From Clostridium prolinivorans (lineage in GTDB: Bacteria > Bacillota > Clostridia > Clostridiales > Clostridiaceae), in NCBI RefSeq assembly GCF_004011155.1, contig NZ_RJWG01000007.1:53746-117745 (forward strand): a DNA stretch of 64,000 nt, in the 5' to 3' direction. The notes under the pieces are model-generated. The model saw nothing but the letters and a program-made list of their open reading frames with translations, had not been told where the DNA came from and searched no databases. A program made the position numbers and the translations under genes. Positions 26,817 through 36,138 of the stretch are shown piece after piece (the stretch's first letter is position 1; every line of letters begins with the position of its first letter).

Positions 26817-26855
26817 AAAGGACGGTTTAAATTTAAAAATATTGCCGTTCTTTTT
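26817..26855 (+). terminator. Terminator of the glycerate operon
   Basis: AAAGGACGG (26817-26825) pairs with CCGTTCTTT (26845-26853) with one G-U, then T. The following 225 bases up to asnA are extremely AT-rich; I see no T-box or other riboswitch there. Confidence 0.75.
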
Positions 26856-27080
26856 ATTTTAAATAAATATACAATAATTTTTTATAAAATCTATTGTATA
26901 ATGCAAGTATAATATATTTTTTACAATATATGATTTTTAAATATTTATTAAATATTATTGAAATAATTATTTATTTAATACTGCAATTTAAAATATAAAT
27001 ACATTTATAAAAATATATGTATTTATTATAAAAAGTATATTATAATTAAAAGATATAAAGTTTAAGGGAGTGCAGAAATA

Positions 27081-28094
27081 ATGGCAGGGAAAACAATTAT
27101 ACCGAAAGAATATAATAGGCATTTAGATCTACTTGAAACAGAGATAGCTATAAAAGCTATAAAAGATTTTTTTGAAAAAAGACTTTCTGAAAAATTAAAT
27201 TTAACAAGAGTATCAGCACCAATTTTTGTTAAAAGCGGGAAGGGTATAAATGATAATTTAAATGGCGTAGAAAGAGCTGTGTCTTTTGATGCTAAATCTA
27301 TAGAAGATAATAATTTAGAAATAGTACAATCTCTTGCAAAATGGAAACGTATGGCTCTTTACAGGTATAAATTTAATGTTGGAGAAGGTTTATATACAGA
27401 TATGAATGCTATAAGAAGAGATGAAGACCTTGATAACCTTCATTCAATATATGTAGATCAATGGGATTGGGAAAAAGTTATATCAAAATCCGATAGAACA
27501 GAAAATATGCTTAAACATGTTGTTAGACAGATTTATAAGGTTTTTAAAGAAACTGAAAATTATGTTTATTCTATTTATCCTATTTTTGGCAAAATATTAC
27601 CAGAAGATATTTATTTTATAACAACACAGGAATTAGAAGATAGATATCCAGAATTAACTCCAAAAGAAAGAGAAGATGCTATAGCTAAAGAAAAAGGTGC
27701 TGTATTTATAATGAAAATAGGGGATATATTAAAATCAGGGGAAAAACATGATGGACGTTCACCAGATTATGATGATTGGTCCCTTAATGGAGATATAATA
27801 TTTTGGTATCCTATTTTAGAAAGAGCTTTTGAAGTTTCTTCTATGGGAATTAGAGTTGATAAAGATTCACTTTTAAGGCAATTAAAAATTTCAAATTGTG
27901 AAGATAGATTAAATTTAGAATATCATAAACTTATTATAAATGAAAAACTTCCTTTTACTATAGGAGGGGGAATAGGTCAGTCAAGAATATGCATGTTCTT
28001 TTTAAGAAAGGCACACATTGGAGAAGTACAAGCGTCTGTATGGACAGATGATATAATTGCTGAATGCGAAAAAAACAATATATTTTTGTTATAA
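27081..28094 (+). CDS. asnA: Aspartate--ammonia ligase (asparagine synthetase A)
   Basis: ATP-dependent amidation of aspartate with ammonia to give asparagine. The 337-residue length and class II synthetase-like fold fit AsnA. Motifs include [56 protein letters not shown] and [15 protein letters not shown]. Ribosome binding site AAGGGAG. A single gene; the gap downstream starts with a dispersed repeat. No T-box is visible upstream although asparagine genes of clostridia often have one. Confidence 0.95.
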   Translation: MAGKTIIPKEYNRHLDLLETEIAIKAIKDFFEKRLSEKLNLTRVSAPIFVKSGKGINDNLNGVERAVSFDAKSIEDNNLEIVQSLAKWKRMALYRYKFNVGEGLYTDMNAIRRDEDLDNLHSIYVDQWDWEKVISKSDRTENMLKHVVRQIYKVFKETENYVYSIYPIFGKILPEDIYFITTQELEDRYPELTPKEREDAIAKEKGAVFIMKIGDILKSGEKHDGRSPDYDDWSLNGDIIFWYPILERAFEVSSMGIRVDKDSLLRQLKISNCEDRLNLEYHKLIINEKLPFTIGGGIGQSRICMFFLRKAHIGEVQASVWTDDIIAECEKNNIFLL

Positions 28095-28120
28095 ATAAAT
28101 ATATTATGATTATTTAATAA

Positions 28121-28220
28121 AAAGTTTTTTTATTAAATGATTACTATTATAAATGTTTACTATTATATTAGATATAATAGAAATTTAGAAATACTATAAA
28201 TATTAGTGGGAATTAATTTA
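28121..28220. repeat. Dispersed intergenic repeat family B, copy 1
   Basis: Shares its start (AAAAGTTTTTTTATTAAAT), the segment ACTATTATAT...GATATAATAGAAA, the tail AATTTAGAAATACTATAAAT and GAATTAATTTACA with copies near 35213 and 63428. CTATTATAT/ATATAATAG forms a 9-bp stem. Lies 27 nt after asnA. Confidence 0.6.
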
Positions 28221-28389
28221 CAGTTTATTGTGGGTTAATTATATTATAAAATTTAATAACATTTATGTTAAAAATATAATTGATGGATAATTATTAAAAA
28301 TAGAGAAAAAATATAATATTATTGTTAGTTTTTATTTTTATAATTAAGTCTGTAAAACTTCATATATTTGTAGTTGAGGACGAAAAACT

Positions 28390-28424
28390 TTAAGTTAAGG
28401 GAGTTTGATACTCCCTTAACTTAA
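28390..28424. other. Perfect 15-bp hairpin in a gene-poor kilobase
   Basis: TTAAGTTAAGGGAGT (28390-28404), loop TTGAT, ACTCCCTTAACTTAA (28410-28424). No T run follows on either side, so it is not a classic terminator. The flanking kilobase (28095-29101) has no intact gene. Confidence 0.7.
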
Positions 28425-28560
28425 TATTATACCAATTTATGATTTTAAATTGTTTATTATGATAGAAAATTTACTAAAAATTAGTAATTAAGCTATATTT
28501 TTAATTATTCACTTATAAGTACTTTGTTTCTATTTGTTGCACCAATGTTGAGAGTAAAAA

Positions 28561-28784
28561 CTACTTCAAAATTCTAATGCAATAGGTATTGATGTAGGTA
28601 TAAAGAAAGTCATTTTGTGCTATGTCCTAAATGTGGAATTAAAACGATAGGGACATAAATGCAAGTAAGAGCATTCTTAAACAAGGTCTAAAGGAACTAA
28701 AATAGAAGTGGCGTAAGCCTGTAGATAAATACGGTAGGGACTATCGGAATTAAGCCTATGGAGATAGTAGGCTGCGAGACCTAA
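28561..28784 (+). pseudogene. tnpB: Decayed TnpB (IS200/IS605-type) remnant
   Basis: Three fragments in different frames are recognisable. NAIGIDVGIKK (28576-28608) is the RuvC-I region. CPKCGIK (28623-28643) is one half of the zinc finger. After a frameshift, DRDINASKSILKQGLKELK (28646-28702) is the RuvC-III region with its catalytic Asp. A C-terminal tail, TVGTIGIKPMEIVG, ends at TAA 28782-28784. Most of the protein between RuvC-I and the zinc finger is deleted, so no nuclease can be made. The first half of the element and a tnpA are absent. Confidence 0.8.
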
Positions 28785-28832
28785 GAAGCAGGAAGCCCCA
28801 TACCCTTGTGGGTGGGGTAAGTTCACAAGCTA
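28785..28832 (+). mobile_element. Right end of the IS200/IS605-type element (omega-RNA-like hairpin)
   Basis: Directly after the tnpB relic comes GGAAGCCCC...GGGTGGGG with the hairpin CCCC(ATA)CCC/GGG(T)GGGG at 28796-28817, then AAGTTCAC. This is the usual right end of such elements, overlapping the guide-RNA scaffold of active TnpB copies. GC content here is far above the surroundings. Confidence 0.7.
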
Positions 28833-29101
28833 AAATTAACAAAAAAATAAAAAACTAAATATAATAAATAAAAATTTTTTGTTGGATAATTTATTGAAAA
28901 TTATTATAATATAAGATAGTATACTATTTATTATAGATATTTAAAATGAAAAATTAAATTTAATAAAATAATAATAATAAAATGAATATATTTTATTATT
29001 GTGAAAAATATGAGATTATTATTATTATTTTATTATAAAAATACATTGAAAAATTTGGATATCATAATAAAGTATTAAATGAAAATATAGAGAGGTAAAC
29101 T

Positions 29102-31375
29102 ATGAAATTATGTTCAATTTGCAATAAAAATATAGCTACAATATTTACAACAAGAACACTAAATGGAAAAACTGAAACCATTGGGGTATGTCTTCCATGT
29201 GCTAAAAAAATGGGACTTCCAATAATAGATCAGCTTATGGCGCAAACAGGGATGAGCCCAGAGGAAGTTGAAAATTTATCTGAACAAATGAATGAAATGT
29301 TAAAAGATATGAATATAGATGAACTGGCAGATAACGATATATTTAATGGACTTATAAATGGAGCTTTTCCAGAACCTATGGGAATTGAAAAAAAGGAAGA
29401 AAATAAAAAAGATCCTTTCTTTGGTTCTTTAAAAAGAGATAAAGATGATGAAAAAGTTAAAAAAACAAAAGGAAAGAGAAAGTTTTTAGATACTTATGGT
29501 ATAAATCTTACAACAAAGGCATTAGAAAATAAGGTAGATAAAGTTATAGGAAGAAATCGTGAAATAGATAGAGTAATACAGATTTTAAATAGAAGAACTA
29601 AAAACAATCCTATATTAATAGGTGAGCCTGGTGTAGGTAAAACAGCTATAGCAGAAGGGCTGGCTGTAAGAATTGCTTTTAAAGAAGTTCCAGAAAAACT
29701 TTTTAATTCAGAAGTTTATTTGTTAGATTTAACTGCTGTAGTTGCTGGAACACAGTTTAGAGGCCAGTTTGAAGGTAGAATGAAATCTATAATTGAAGAA
29801 GCTAAAGAAAATGGTAATATAATATTAGTGATAGATGAAGTCCATAATATATTAGGTGCTGGAGAAGCTCAAGGTGGAGCTATGAATGCAGCAAACATTT
29901 TAAAACCAGCTTTAGCCCGTGGAGAAATTCAAGTAATAGGAGCTACAACTTTAGAGGAATATAGAAAATATATTGAAAAAGATTCTGCTTTAGAGAGAAG
30001 ATTTCAGCCTGTAATTGTAGAAGAACCTACGGTAGAAGAAACAATAGAGATTTTAAAAGGTATAAAGCATTATTATGAAGATTACCATAAGGTTCATATA
30101 ACAGATGAAGTTATCAAAGCTGCAGCAAATCTTTCTGAAAGATATATTACAGATAGATTTCTTCCAGATAAGGCTATAGATGTTATAGATGAAGCAAGTT
30201 CTAGAGCAAATCTAAAAAATAAAGGATTAGTTGAATTAAAAGCACTTAAAGAAGAATTAAAAGATATTGAAGATAAAATAGAAGAAGCTTCTAAGAAAAC
30301 TGATTATGAAAAAGCAGCAGAATATAGAGTAGAAAAGTATAGACTTCAAGATAAGATAGCAAGTCTTGAAAAAGAATGTGATAATGTTTATTTGACTGTT
30401 GAAGATATAGCTTATGTTATAGAGGCTTGGACAAAAATTCCTGTAAAGAGTATAACTGAAGAAGAAGCAGAAAAACTTCTAAATTTAGAAGATAGGCTTC
30501 ATAAGCGTGTAATAGGTCAACATGAAGCTATAGTAAGTTTATCAAGAGCTATAAGAAGAAATAGATTAGGATTTAAGAAAAAGAAAAAACCATCTTCATT
30601 TATATTTGTAGGGCCTACTGGAGTGGGTAAAACTGAGCTTGCAAAAGCAGTTGCAGTAGAGCTTTTTGGAAATGAAGAAGCTCTTATAAGGATGGATATG
30701 ACAGAGTATATGGAAAAGCATACTGTATCAAAACTTATAGGAGCACCTCCTGGATATGTAGGATACGATGAAGGAGGTCAGCTTACTGAAAAAGTAAGAA
30801 GAAGACCATATTCAGTTATACTTTTAGATGAAATTGAAAAAGCACATCCAGACGTATTTAATATGCTTCTTCAAATACTTGAAGATGGAAGACTTACAGA
30901 CAGTCAAGGAAGAACTGTTTATTTTGAAAATACAATTATAATAATGACTTCTAATGCAGGGACTAATTTTAAAAATAATGGTATTGGTTTTGCACAAGAT
31001 AACTATAATGCACTTGAGAATAAAGTTAAAGAAGCATTAAAAGAATATTTTAGACCAGAATTTTTAAATAGAGTTGATGAAACAATTGTATTTAAATCTC
31101 TTACAAAGGAAGAACTTTATAAAATTATGGATTTAATGATTAATGAAGTTGTAGAAGAGTTAAGAGAAAGAAATATAACTATAAATATTTCTGAAGAAGT
31201 AAAAGACTTTTTAATAAAAGAAGGATATGACGAAAAATATGGGGCAAGACCTTTAAGAAGAACTATACAAAAATATATTGAAGATGAAATTTCTGAATGT
31301 TATCTTCGTGGCAAGTTTAAAGAAGGTTCTCATATAAATATAGTTTTAAAAGAAGGTAAAGTTGTATTGGAATAA
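29102..31375 (+). CDS. clpE: Clp ATPase with N-terminal zinc finger (ClpE-type)
   Basis: A 757-residue AAA+ unfoldase. A zinc finger with Cys4, Cys7, Cys30 and Cys33 marks ClpE rather than ClpC. Walker A of domain 1 is GEPGVGKT (174-181); a UVR segment spans about 401-435; Walker A of domain 2 is GPTGVGKT (504-511). An IGF loop for docking ClpP lies at 628-630. It feeds unfolded proteins to ClpP under stress. I looked for the CtsR operator upstream and did not find a convincing one. Ribosome binding site AGAGAGG. Confidence 0.9.
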   Translation: MKLCSICNKNIATIFTTRTLNGKTETIGVCLPCAKKMGLPIIDQLMAQTGMSPEEVENLSEQMNEMLKDMNIDELADNDIFNGLINGAFPEPMGIEKKEENKKDPFFGSLKRDKDDEKVKKTKGKRKFLDTYGINLTTKALENKVDKVIGRNREIDRVIQILNRRTKNNPILIGEPGVGKTAIAEGLAVRIAFKEVPEKLFNSEVYLLDLTAVVAGTQFRGQFEGRMKSIIEEAKENGNIILVIDEVHNILGAGEAQGGAMNAANILKPALARGEIQVIGATTLEEYRKYIEKDSALERRFQPVIVEEPTVEETIEILKGIKHYYEDYHKVHITDEVIKAAANLSERYITDRFLPDKAIDVIDEASSRANLKNKGLVELKALKEELKDIEDKIEEASKKTDYEKAAEYRVEKYRLQDKIASLEKECDNVYLTVEDIAYVIEAWTKIPVKSITEEEAEKLLNLEDRLHKRVIGQHEAIVSLSRAIRRNRLGFKKKKKPSSFIFVGPTGVGKTELAKAVAVELFGNEEALIRMDMTEYMEKHTVSKLIGAPPGYVGYDEGGQLTEKVRRRPYSVILLDEIEKAHPDVFNMLLQILEDGRLTDSQGRTVYFENTIIIMTSNAGTNFKNNGIGFAQDNYNALENKVKEALKEYFRPEFLNRVDETIVFKSLTKEELYKIMDLMINEVVEELRERNITINISEEVKDFLIKEGYDEKYGARPLRRTIQKYIEDEISECYLRGKFKEGSHINIVLKEGKVVLE

Positions 31376-31485
31376 AAGAAAATTGGATTTTATTTTACTA
31401 ATAATGTAGTTGTTAATTTATGTTTATCAATTAATAAATTTGATATAATAATTATAAACATAAATATTAAAAGGATCTGATAAAT

Positions 31486-31797
31486 ATGGTACCATTTAAA
31501 GAAGAAATAGATAATGTTAAAAATCAAATAATTAATATTTGCAATCCATTTAAAATAATTCTTTTTGGATCTTGTGCTACTGGTAGTGCTAGAGATGATA
31601 GTGATATTGATTTATGCATAATTTGTGATTATGAAGATAAACAAAAGCTATTAACAGAACTATTAATTAATGTAGATTATGAAAGAGATGTAGATTTTAT
31701 ATTATATAGACCAGAAGAGTGGGAAGTTTATAAAGAAGATACGACTACATTTGCCAATTTGATATACAGGAAGGGAATTATTATATATGGTCGATAG
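31486..31797 (+). CDS. MNT-type nucleotidyltransferase
   Basis: A 103-residue minimal nucleotidyltransferase with GSCATGSARDDSDIDLCI, the GSx10DxD active site intact, and a third acidic position in DVDFILY. It overlaps by 11 nt the HEPN gene behind it. Such MNT/HEPN pairs are known as toxin-antitoxin modules in which the MNT enzyme AMPylates and silences the HEPN RNase. Whether this pair is toxic is not shown. Confidence 0.82.
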   Translation: MVPFKEEIDNVKNQIINICNPFKIILFGSCATGSARDDSDIDLCIICDYEDKQKLLTELLINVDYERDVDFILYRPEEWEVYKEDTTTFANLIYRKGIIIYGR

Positions 31798-32170
31798 TTT
31801 AAAATATAAAGAATGGTTTAATACGGCACAAAAGGATTTAAAAGCGGCTAAAATACTTTATGAAAACAATGCAGACAATGGATTAGTATTATTTCACCTT
31901 CAGCAGGCTGTAGAAAAATATTTAAAAGGATATTTAATTTATAAAACAGGAATTTTTCAAGAAGGGCATAGTTTGATTAAATTATGTAAAAAAGCAGCTT
32001 TTTATAATAAGGAATTTAGAAAATTTATTAAGGACTGTGCAATTTTAAATGGATACTATATAGAAACAAGATATCCATCAGAAGATCCATTAATAGCTGA
32101 AGATGATGATGTGAGGGAAGGACTAAAATTTACTAAAAATATAATATCTTTCATAGAAAGTATATTATAA
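31787..32170 (+). CDS. HEPN-domain protein
   Basis: A 127-residue all-helical HEPN protein (PF05168): KDLKAAKILYENN, FHLQQAVEKYLKGYLI and the late YIETRYPSED. The classic RX4-6H RNase motif of HepT is not obvious; this branch instead carries the ARYP-like end. Starts inside the MNT gene (11-nt overlap), so both are made together. It sits between clpE and the S1-domain gene, with no sign of mobile DNA at the borders. Confidence 0.8.
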   Translation: MVDSLKYKEWFNTAQKDLKAAKILYENNADNGLVLFHLQQAVEKYLKGYLIYKTGIFQEGHSLIKLCKKAAFYNKEFRKFIKDCAILNGYYIETRYPSEDPLIAEDDDVREGLKFTKNIISFIESIL

Positions 32171-32253
32171 GATAATAATTTTAAAAAATTTAAATTAAGT
32201 TTAAATATTTATAATAAATAAATTTTTAAACGAATTTAAGGAGTGAAAAAGCT

Positions 32254-33426
32254 GTGAGTGAGGAATCAATGAAAGATTTTATGGAAGATTTAAATAATTC
32301 CATGAAAAAAATAAAAAAAGGTGATGTAGTAAAAGGAACTGTAATTTCAGTTTCTAATGATGAAGTTTTTGTAAATATAGGCTATATGGCCGATGGAATT
32401 ATATCAAAAGAAGAGTTTAGTTATGAAGAGGATATAAATTTAAAAGAATCTGTAAAACCTGGTGATGAGATTTATGTTTATATACTAGAAGTTAATGATG
32501 GAGAAGGAAATGTAACTTTATCTAAAGTTAAGGCTGAAGAAATTAAGGTTTGGGATGAGCTTAAAGAAGCTTTAGAAAAAGGTAAAACTTTAAATGTTAA
32601 AGTTAATGAAGTTGTTAAAGGTGGAGTTATTGCAAATATAAAAGGAGTAAGAGCTTTCATACCTGCTTCACAGCTTTCTTTAAAGTATGTTGAAGACTTA
32701 AAAAAATTTTTAGGAAAAACATTAGAGGTAAAGGTTATAGAGATAGATAAAGATAAGAAAAAGGTTGTACTTTCAAGAAAAGAAGTAGAAAAGCTTAAAA
32801 TAGAGGCACAAAAAGAAAAGCTTTGGGCTTCTCTTGAAAAGGGACAAAAAAGAACAGGAACTGTTACAAGGCTTGCAAAATTTGGTGCTTTTGTTGATTT
32901 AGGGGGAGTAGATGGACTAATTCATAATCAAGATCTTTCTTGGAAAAGAGTTATAAATCCTTCTGAAGTGGTAAAAGTAGGAGATAAAGTAGAAGTTTAT
33001 GTAATTGATTTTGATAAAGAAAAAGGCAGAATTTCATTAGGACTTAAGGAAGTTTCAGAAAATCCTTGGAACAATGTGTCAGATAAATTTAAAGTAAATG
33101 ATATAGTTGAAGGAACTGTAGTAAGACTTACTGATTTTGGAGCTTTTATTGAAATTTCTGAAGGAATTGAAGGCCTTGTACATATATCAGAAATATCAGA
33201 AGAAAGAATTACTAAACCATCATCTGTACTTTCAGTAGGACAAAAGGTAAAAGTTAAAATATTATCTATAGATAAAAAAGCTCAAAAAATAAGCTTAAGT
33301 ATCAAAGAAGCAGCAAACAATGAGGAAAGAGAAGAAATTAAAGAATTTCTCGAAGATAAATCAGAAGAAGTAACTTTGGGAGACTTATTTAAGGACAAAT
33401 TAAAAAATTTTAAATTTGAAGAATAA
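32254..33426 (+). CDS. S1 RNA-binding domain protein (ribosomal protein S1-like)
   Basis: A 390-residue protein with four S1 domains at about residues 18-85, 103-168, 189-257 and 274-343, and an acidic tail. The last two domains (GAFVDLGGVDGLIHNQDLSW, GAFIEISEGIEGLVHISEIS) are the most typical. Firmicute S1-like proteins of this size bind mRNA and the 30S subunit. The start is GTG with AAGGAG 11 nt upstream. Confidence 0.87.
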   Translation: MSEESMKDFMEDLNNSMKKIKKGDVVKGTVISVSNDEVFVNIGYMADGIISKEEFSYEEDINLKESVKPGDEIYVYILEVNDGEGNVTLSKVKAEEIKVWDELKEALEKGKTLNVKVNEVVKGGVIANIKGVRAFIPASQLSLKYVEDLKKFLGKTLEVKVIEIDKDKKKVVLSRKEVEKLKIEAQKEKLWASLEKGQKRTGTVTRLAKFGAFVDLGGVDGLIHNQDLSWKRVINPSEVVKVGDKVEVYVIDFDKEKGRISLGLKEVSENPWNNVSDKFKVNDIVEGTVVRLTDFGAFIEISEGIEGLVHISEISEERITKPSSVLSVGQKVKVKILSIDKKAQKISLSIKEAANNEEREEIKEFLEDKSEEVTLGDLFKDKLKNFKFEE

Positions 33427-33428
33427 AT

Positions 33429-33472
33429 AAAAAGCTGAAACTTTTAAAATAATATAAAGTTTCAGCTTTTTA
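33429..33472 (+). terminator. Bidirectional terminator
   Basis: Long stem AAAAAGCTGAAACTT with its complement (33429-33443 and 33457-33471) with A and T runs on the two sides. Separates the convergent S1 and Crp-family genes. Confidence 0.88.
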
Positions 33473-33492
33473 TTTGTAAGTTTGCTATAAAA

Positions 33493-34173
33493 TTATACAA
33501 AGCTTTTTAGCAATTCTAAGTCTTTTATTTTTATAATATCTTTATCATAATCTATAATTCCATCATATTTCATTTTTATAAGCTCCCTAGAAAGAGAAGG
33601 TCTTTGAACACCTATCTTATCGGCCCAATCTTTTTTTGTCATATTAATTTTTATTTCAAAAGAATTTTGTTTTTCATATTGAGCTAAAATATATTCACAA
33701 ATTTTTTGTCTTATAGTTTTAAGTGTTACTTCTTTTAATTTTAAATTTAGTATCATAGCTTTATTAGATAAAATTCTTAAAAATTCTAAAAGAAATTCAG
33801 AATTGCTTTGACAAAGTTTTATAACTGAAATTTTATTTATATGTAAAACTATTGTATTATTTTTGGCTATAACATTTATGGGAGAAGTATTTTTGTCTGA
33901 AAAAATTAGCATTTCTCCAAATATATCTCCCTTTTTAAATTCTGCTATAGATAATACTTTACCACTTGAATCTATCTTTTGTATTTCTATAATTCCATCA
34001 AGGATTAAATTTAAAGTATCACAAGAATCATCTTCGCTAAGTATAATATCTCCTTTGTGATATTTTTTTATTTCATAAGGTATTTTACTAAAAAGGTTAA
34101 TTAAATCATCTTTAGTGAAACTTTTAAATAAAGATGAAATTTTTATATTATCAATATAATTTATAATTTCCAT
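33493..34173 (-). CDS. Crp/Fnr-family transcriptional regulator
   Basis: A 226-residue regulator with an N-terminal cyclic-nucleotide-binding-type beta-roll (KGDIILSEDDSCDTLNLILDG, KGDIFGEML) and a C-terminal winged helix (TKKDWADKIGVQRPSLSREL). No Cys cluster of the Fnr type is present. Ligand and targets unknown. A 71-aa membrane protein gene lies 5 nt upstream in the same direction, so the two form an operon. Confidence 0.87.
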   Translation of the reverse strand: MEIINYIDNIKISSLFKSFTKDDLINLFSKIPYEIKKYHKGDIILSEDDSCDTLNLILDGIIEIQKIDSSGKVLSIAEFKKGDIFGEMLIFSDKNTSPINVIAKNNTIVLHINKISVIKLCQSNSEFLLEFLRILSNKAMILNLKLKEVTLKTIRQKICEYILAQYEKQNSFEIKINMTKKDWADKIGVQRPSLSRELIKMKYDGIIDYDKDIIKIKDLELLKSFV

Positions 34174-34178
34174 AATTA

Positions 34179-34394
34179 CTACTCCTGATTAGAATCTATG
34201 TCATAGATATCTTTATCTTCATCATTTGAAAAAGTTTTGGATTCTGAAATTTTTCTAAGTTTGGTTTTTAATTTATCATTCTCATAAGTAAGAAGTATAA
34301 TTTGTTTTTTATACATTATTATTTTATTAGAAAAATACTGATAAATTATAAAGCAAAAGGCACATAAAATTAATATTAAAATAAATGTAAACAA
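34179..34394 (-). CDS. Small single-pass membrane protein (71 aa)
   Basis: One N-terminal membrane helix (residues 3-22), then a charged, coiled-coil-like stretch and an acidic tail. The start is TTG with AAGGAG 10 nt upstream. Overall shape recalls bitopic coiled-coil proteins such as FtsB/FtsL, but no specific motif supports that. Five nt separate it from the downstream Crp/Fnr regulator gene. Confidence 0.6.
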   Translation of the reverse strand: MFTFILILILCAFCFIIYQYFSNKIIMYKKQIILLTYENDKLKTKLRKISESKTFSNDEDKDIYDIDSNQE

Positions 34395-34469
34395 TAAAAT
34401 CTATCTCCTTATTTAGCTTTTATTATAGTATATTCAATAGATTTTTATTGGTTGCTCAAATTATTAAAA

Positions 34470-35123
34470 TTATACTACTTTAGTTAATTCTTCATATTTA
34501 TAAATAAAATGATCTGCAAGATTAATAATTTCATCAATTTGATGCTCTGAATGAATGTCATGAACTCCTATAACCTTCATACCAGCAGCTTTAGCTCCTT
34601 TAATAGCTGATGCTATATCTTCAAATACTACACATTCATTTGGACTAACATTTAATTTATTTGCAGAAAGAAGATAAATGTCTGGAAAATTTTTACCCCT
34701 TTTAACTTCTAGTGTAGTACTAATAGCATCAAAATAATCATATATTTTATTATTATTTAAAACTACCTCAAGAAGTTTTGGATGATTGCTGGTTGCAATT
34801 GCCAATTTTATACCTTTACTTTTTAATAAATTTAGATATTCTTTTGCATAAGGTTTAAGTTTAATATTATGTGCATATTCATTATAGGCCATTTCATTCC
34901 ATTCATTCATTATTTTTTCAACATCATCTTTTAAATTAAATCTGTTTTTAAAATATTTTGCTGTATCTAAAAAATTTAAATGTGCTATATTATCAAATAA
35001 ATCGGAGGGTACTTGCAATCCCCTAAGCTTTAAAAAATCATAGTCTATTTTTTCCCAAAGCCACATGGAATCAATCAAAGTTCCATCTAAATCAAAAATA
35101 GCAGCTTTTATATTATCAAACAT
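34470..35123 (-). CDS. HAD-superfamily phosphatase, beta-phosphoglucomutase-like
   Basis: A 217-residue HAD hydrolase with motif I FDLDGTLIDS (nucleophile and acid Asp residues), motif II LAIATSN, a Lys in VKRGKNFPD and motif IV VFEDIASAIKGAKAAGM. The helical cap between motifs I and II fits subfamily IA, shared by phosphoglycolate phosphatases and beta-phosphoglucomutases. Substrate not predictable. Ribosome binding site AGGAGG before the ATG. Confidence 0.87.
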   Translation of the reverse strand: MFDNIKAAIFDLDGTLIDSMWLWEKIDYDFLKLRGLQVPSDLFDNIAHLNFLDTAKYFKNRFNLKDDVEKIMNEWNEMAYNEYAHNIKLKPYAKEYLNLLKSKGIKLAIATSNHPKLLEVVLNNNKIYDYFDAISTTLEVKRGKNFPDIYLLSANKLNVSPNECVVFEDIASAIKGAKAAGMKVIGVHDIHSEHQIDEIINLADHFIYKYEELTKVV

Positions 35124-35212
35124 ATATACCTCCTATATTTATATAAAGATCTAAAAATAAAGTTATTATATAATTTTATTTTTAGTATAGCAATAGCATG
35201 ATTATATCACAA

Positions 35213-35260
35213 AAAGTCTTTTTATTAAATGTTGACTACTATATATTGATGTAATAGAAA
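35213..35260. repeat. Dispersed intergenic repeat family B, copy 2 (short)
   Basis: Same start (AAAGTCTTTTTATTAAAT) and core (GTTGACTACTATATATTGATGTAATAGAAA) as the copy at 28121, but without the tail. Lies in the 333-bp gap 35124-35456, which otherwise shows no gene. Confidence 0.5.
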
Positions 35261-35456
35261 AATAACTCACCTACTTATATTATTTATTTTATTAGACTAT
35301 ATTTAACTTTTATAGTTAATATATATATAAATATATATATAAGTTTATTAGTATGTTATATATTCATATAAAAAAGTTGATAATCTAAATAAATGTATAA
35401 AAAAATAAAAAATAATAAATAATAATTATTATAAATTTAAAATTGGAGTGAGTTTT

Positions 35457-35579
35457 ATGAGAACTGTATTGTTAATTATGGTTGGCGGAATAATTGGTTT
35501 TTTTGCAGCTGCTCTTTGTAAAGCTGCAGGAAAGGCAGATGAAGAAATAGAAAAAATAGAAAGAAAAATAGAAAAATAA
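35457..35579 (+). CDS. Small membrane protein (40 aa), DUF3789-like
   Basis: MRTVLLIMVGGIIGFFAAAL is a single membrane helix with Gly-rich face, followed by a charged helix rich in Glu and Lys. This layout resembles the DUF3789 family of tiny phage/clostridial membrane proteins. Ribosome binding site TTGGAGTG. Function unknown. Confidence 0.6.
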   Translation: MRTVLLIMVGGIIGFFAAALCKAAGKADEEIEKIERKIEK

Positions 35580-35711
35580 TAATACAATAAATAATTTAAT
35601 ATTTGTAATTATATTTAAAATAAATGATAGCCATTCTCCCTATTATTTCATAGATTATATTAAGACATATTTTATTAAATAAAATAACAATTGTAATTTC
35701 TAGGGGGAAAT

Positions 35712-35831
35712 ATGGTATTTATAATAGCTCTAGTAATTTTTATTGTAGTTGTTACTGTTATGGCAGGCTGCTATAAAGCTATGAGTTTTTATATAGAAGC
35801 AAAAAATTATCAAAATAATAAAAACAAATAA
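35712..35831 (+). CDS. Small membrane protein (39 aa)
   Basis: One membrane helix (about residues 2-19), then GCYKAMSFYIEAKNY and an Asn/Lys-rich end. TAGGGGGAAAT lies at the right distance from the ATG. Same orientation as the 40-aa membrane protein 132 nt before it; no known family. Confidence 0.5.
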   Translation: MVFIIALVIFIVVVTVMAGCYKAMSFYIEAKNYQNNKNK

Positions 35832-35891
35832 TATTAAAATAATATTTGTTTTTATAAAAAAATTAATTAATAATTATTATTTATGTGATAT

Positions 35892-35951
35892 AAAAATAAA
35901 AGCTATGCATAAAAGATTTTATTTAATTTATGTATGGCTTTTATTTTTATA
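35892..35951. terminator. Probable bidirectional terminator
   Basis: AAAAATAAAAGC...ATGCATAA (from 35892) pairs with TTATGTATGGCTTTTATTTTT (to 35951), flanked by A and T runs. The rest of the gap 35832-36138 is AT-rich without other features. Confidence 0.55.
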
Positions 35952-36138
35952 TGAAATATTTTTATATTTTTTAAAATAATTATTTAAATTATATGAAAAA
36001 TATTTATTAAAATTATAAATATGATTTGAGTACATTAATTTGATTTAATTTGGATACATTAAATTAATAAGAAGTAATAAAATTTATATATTAAAAATTT
36101 TATATACTAAGATTATATAAAATAGGAGGATTACTAAC

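Noticed and set aside
28833..29101. CtsR operator before clpE
   Set aside because: No GGTCAAA direct repeat found in the upstream AT-rich stretch.
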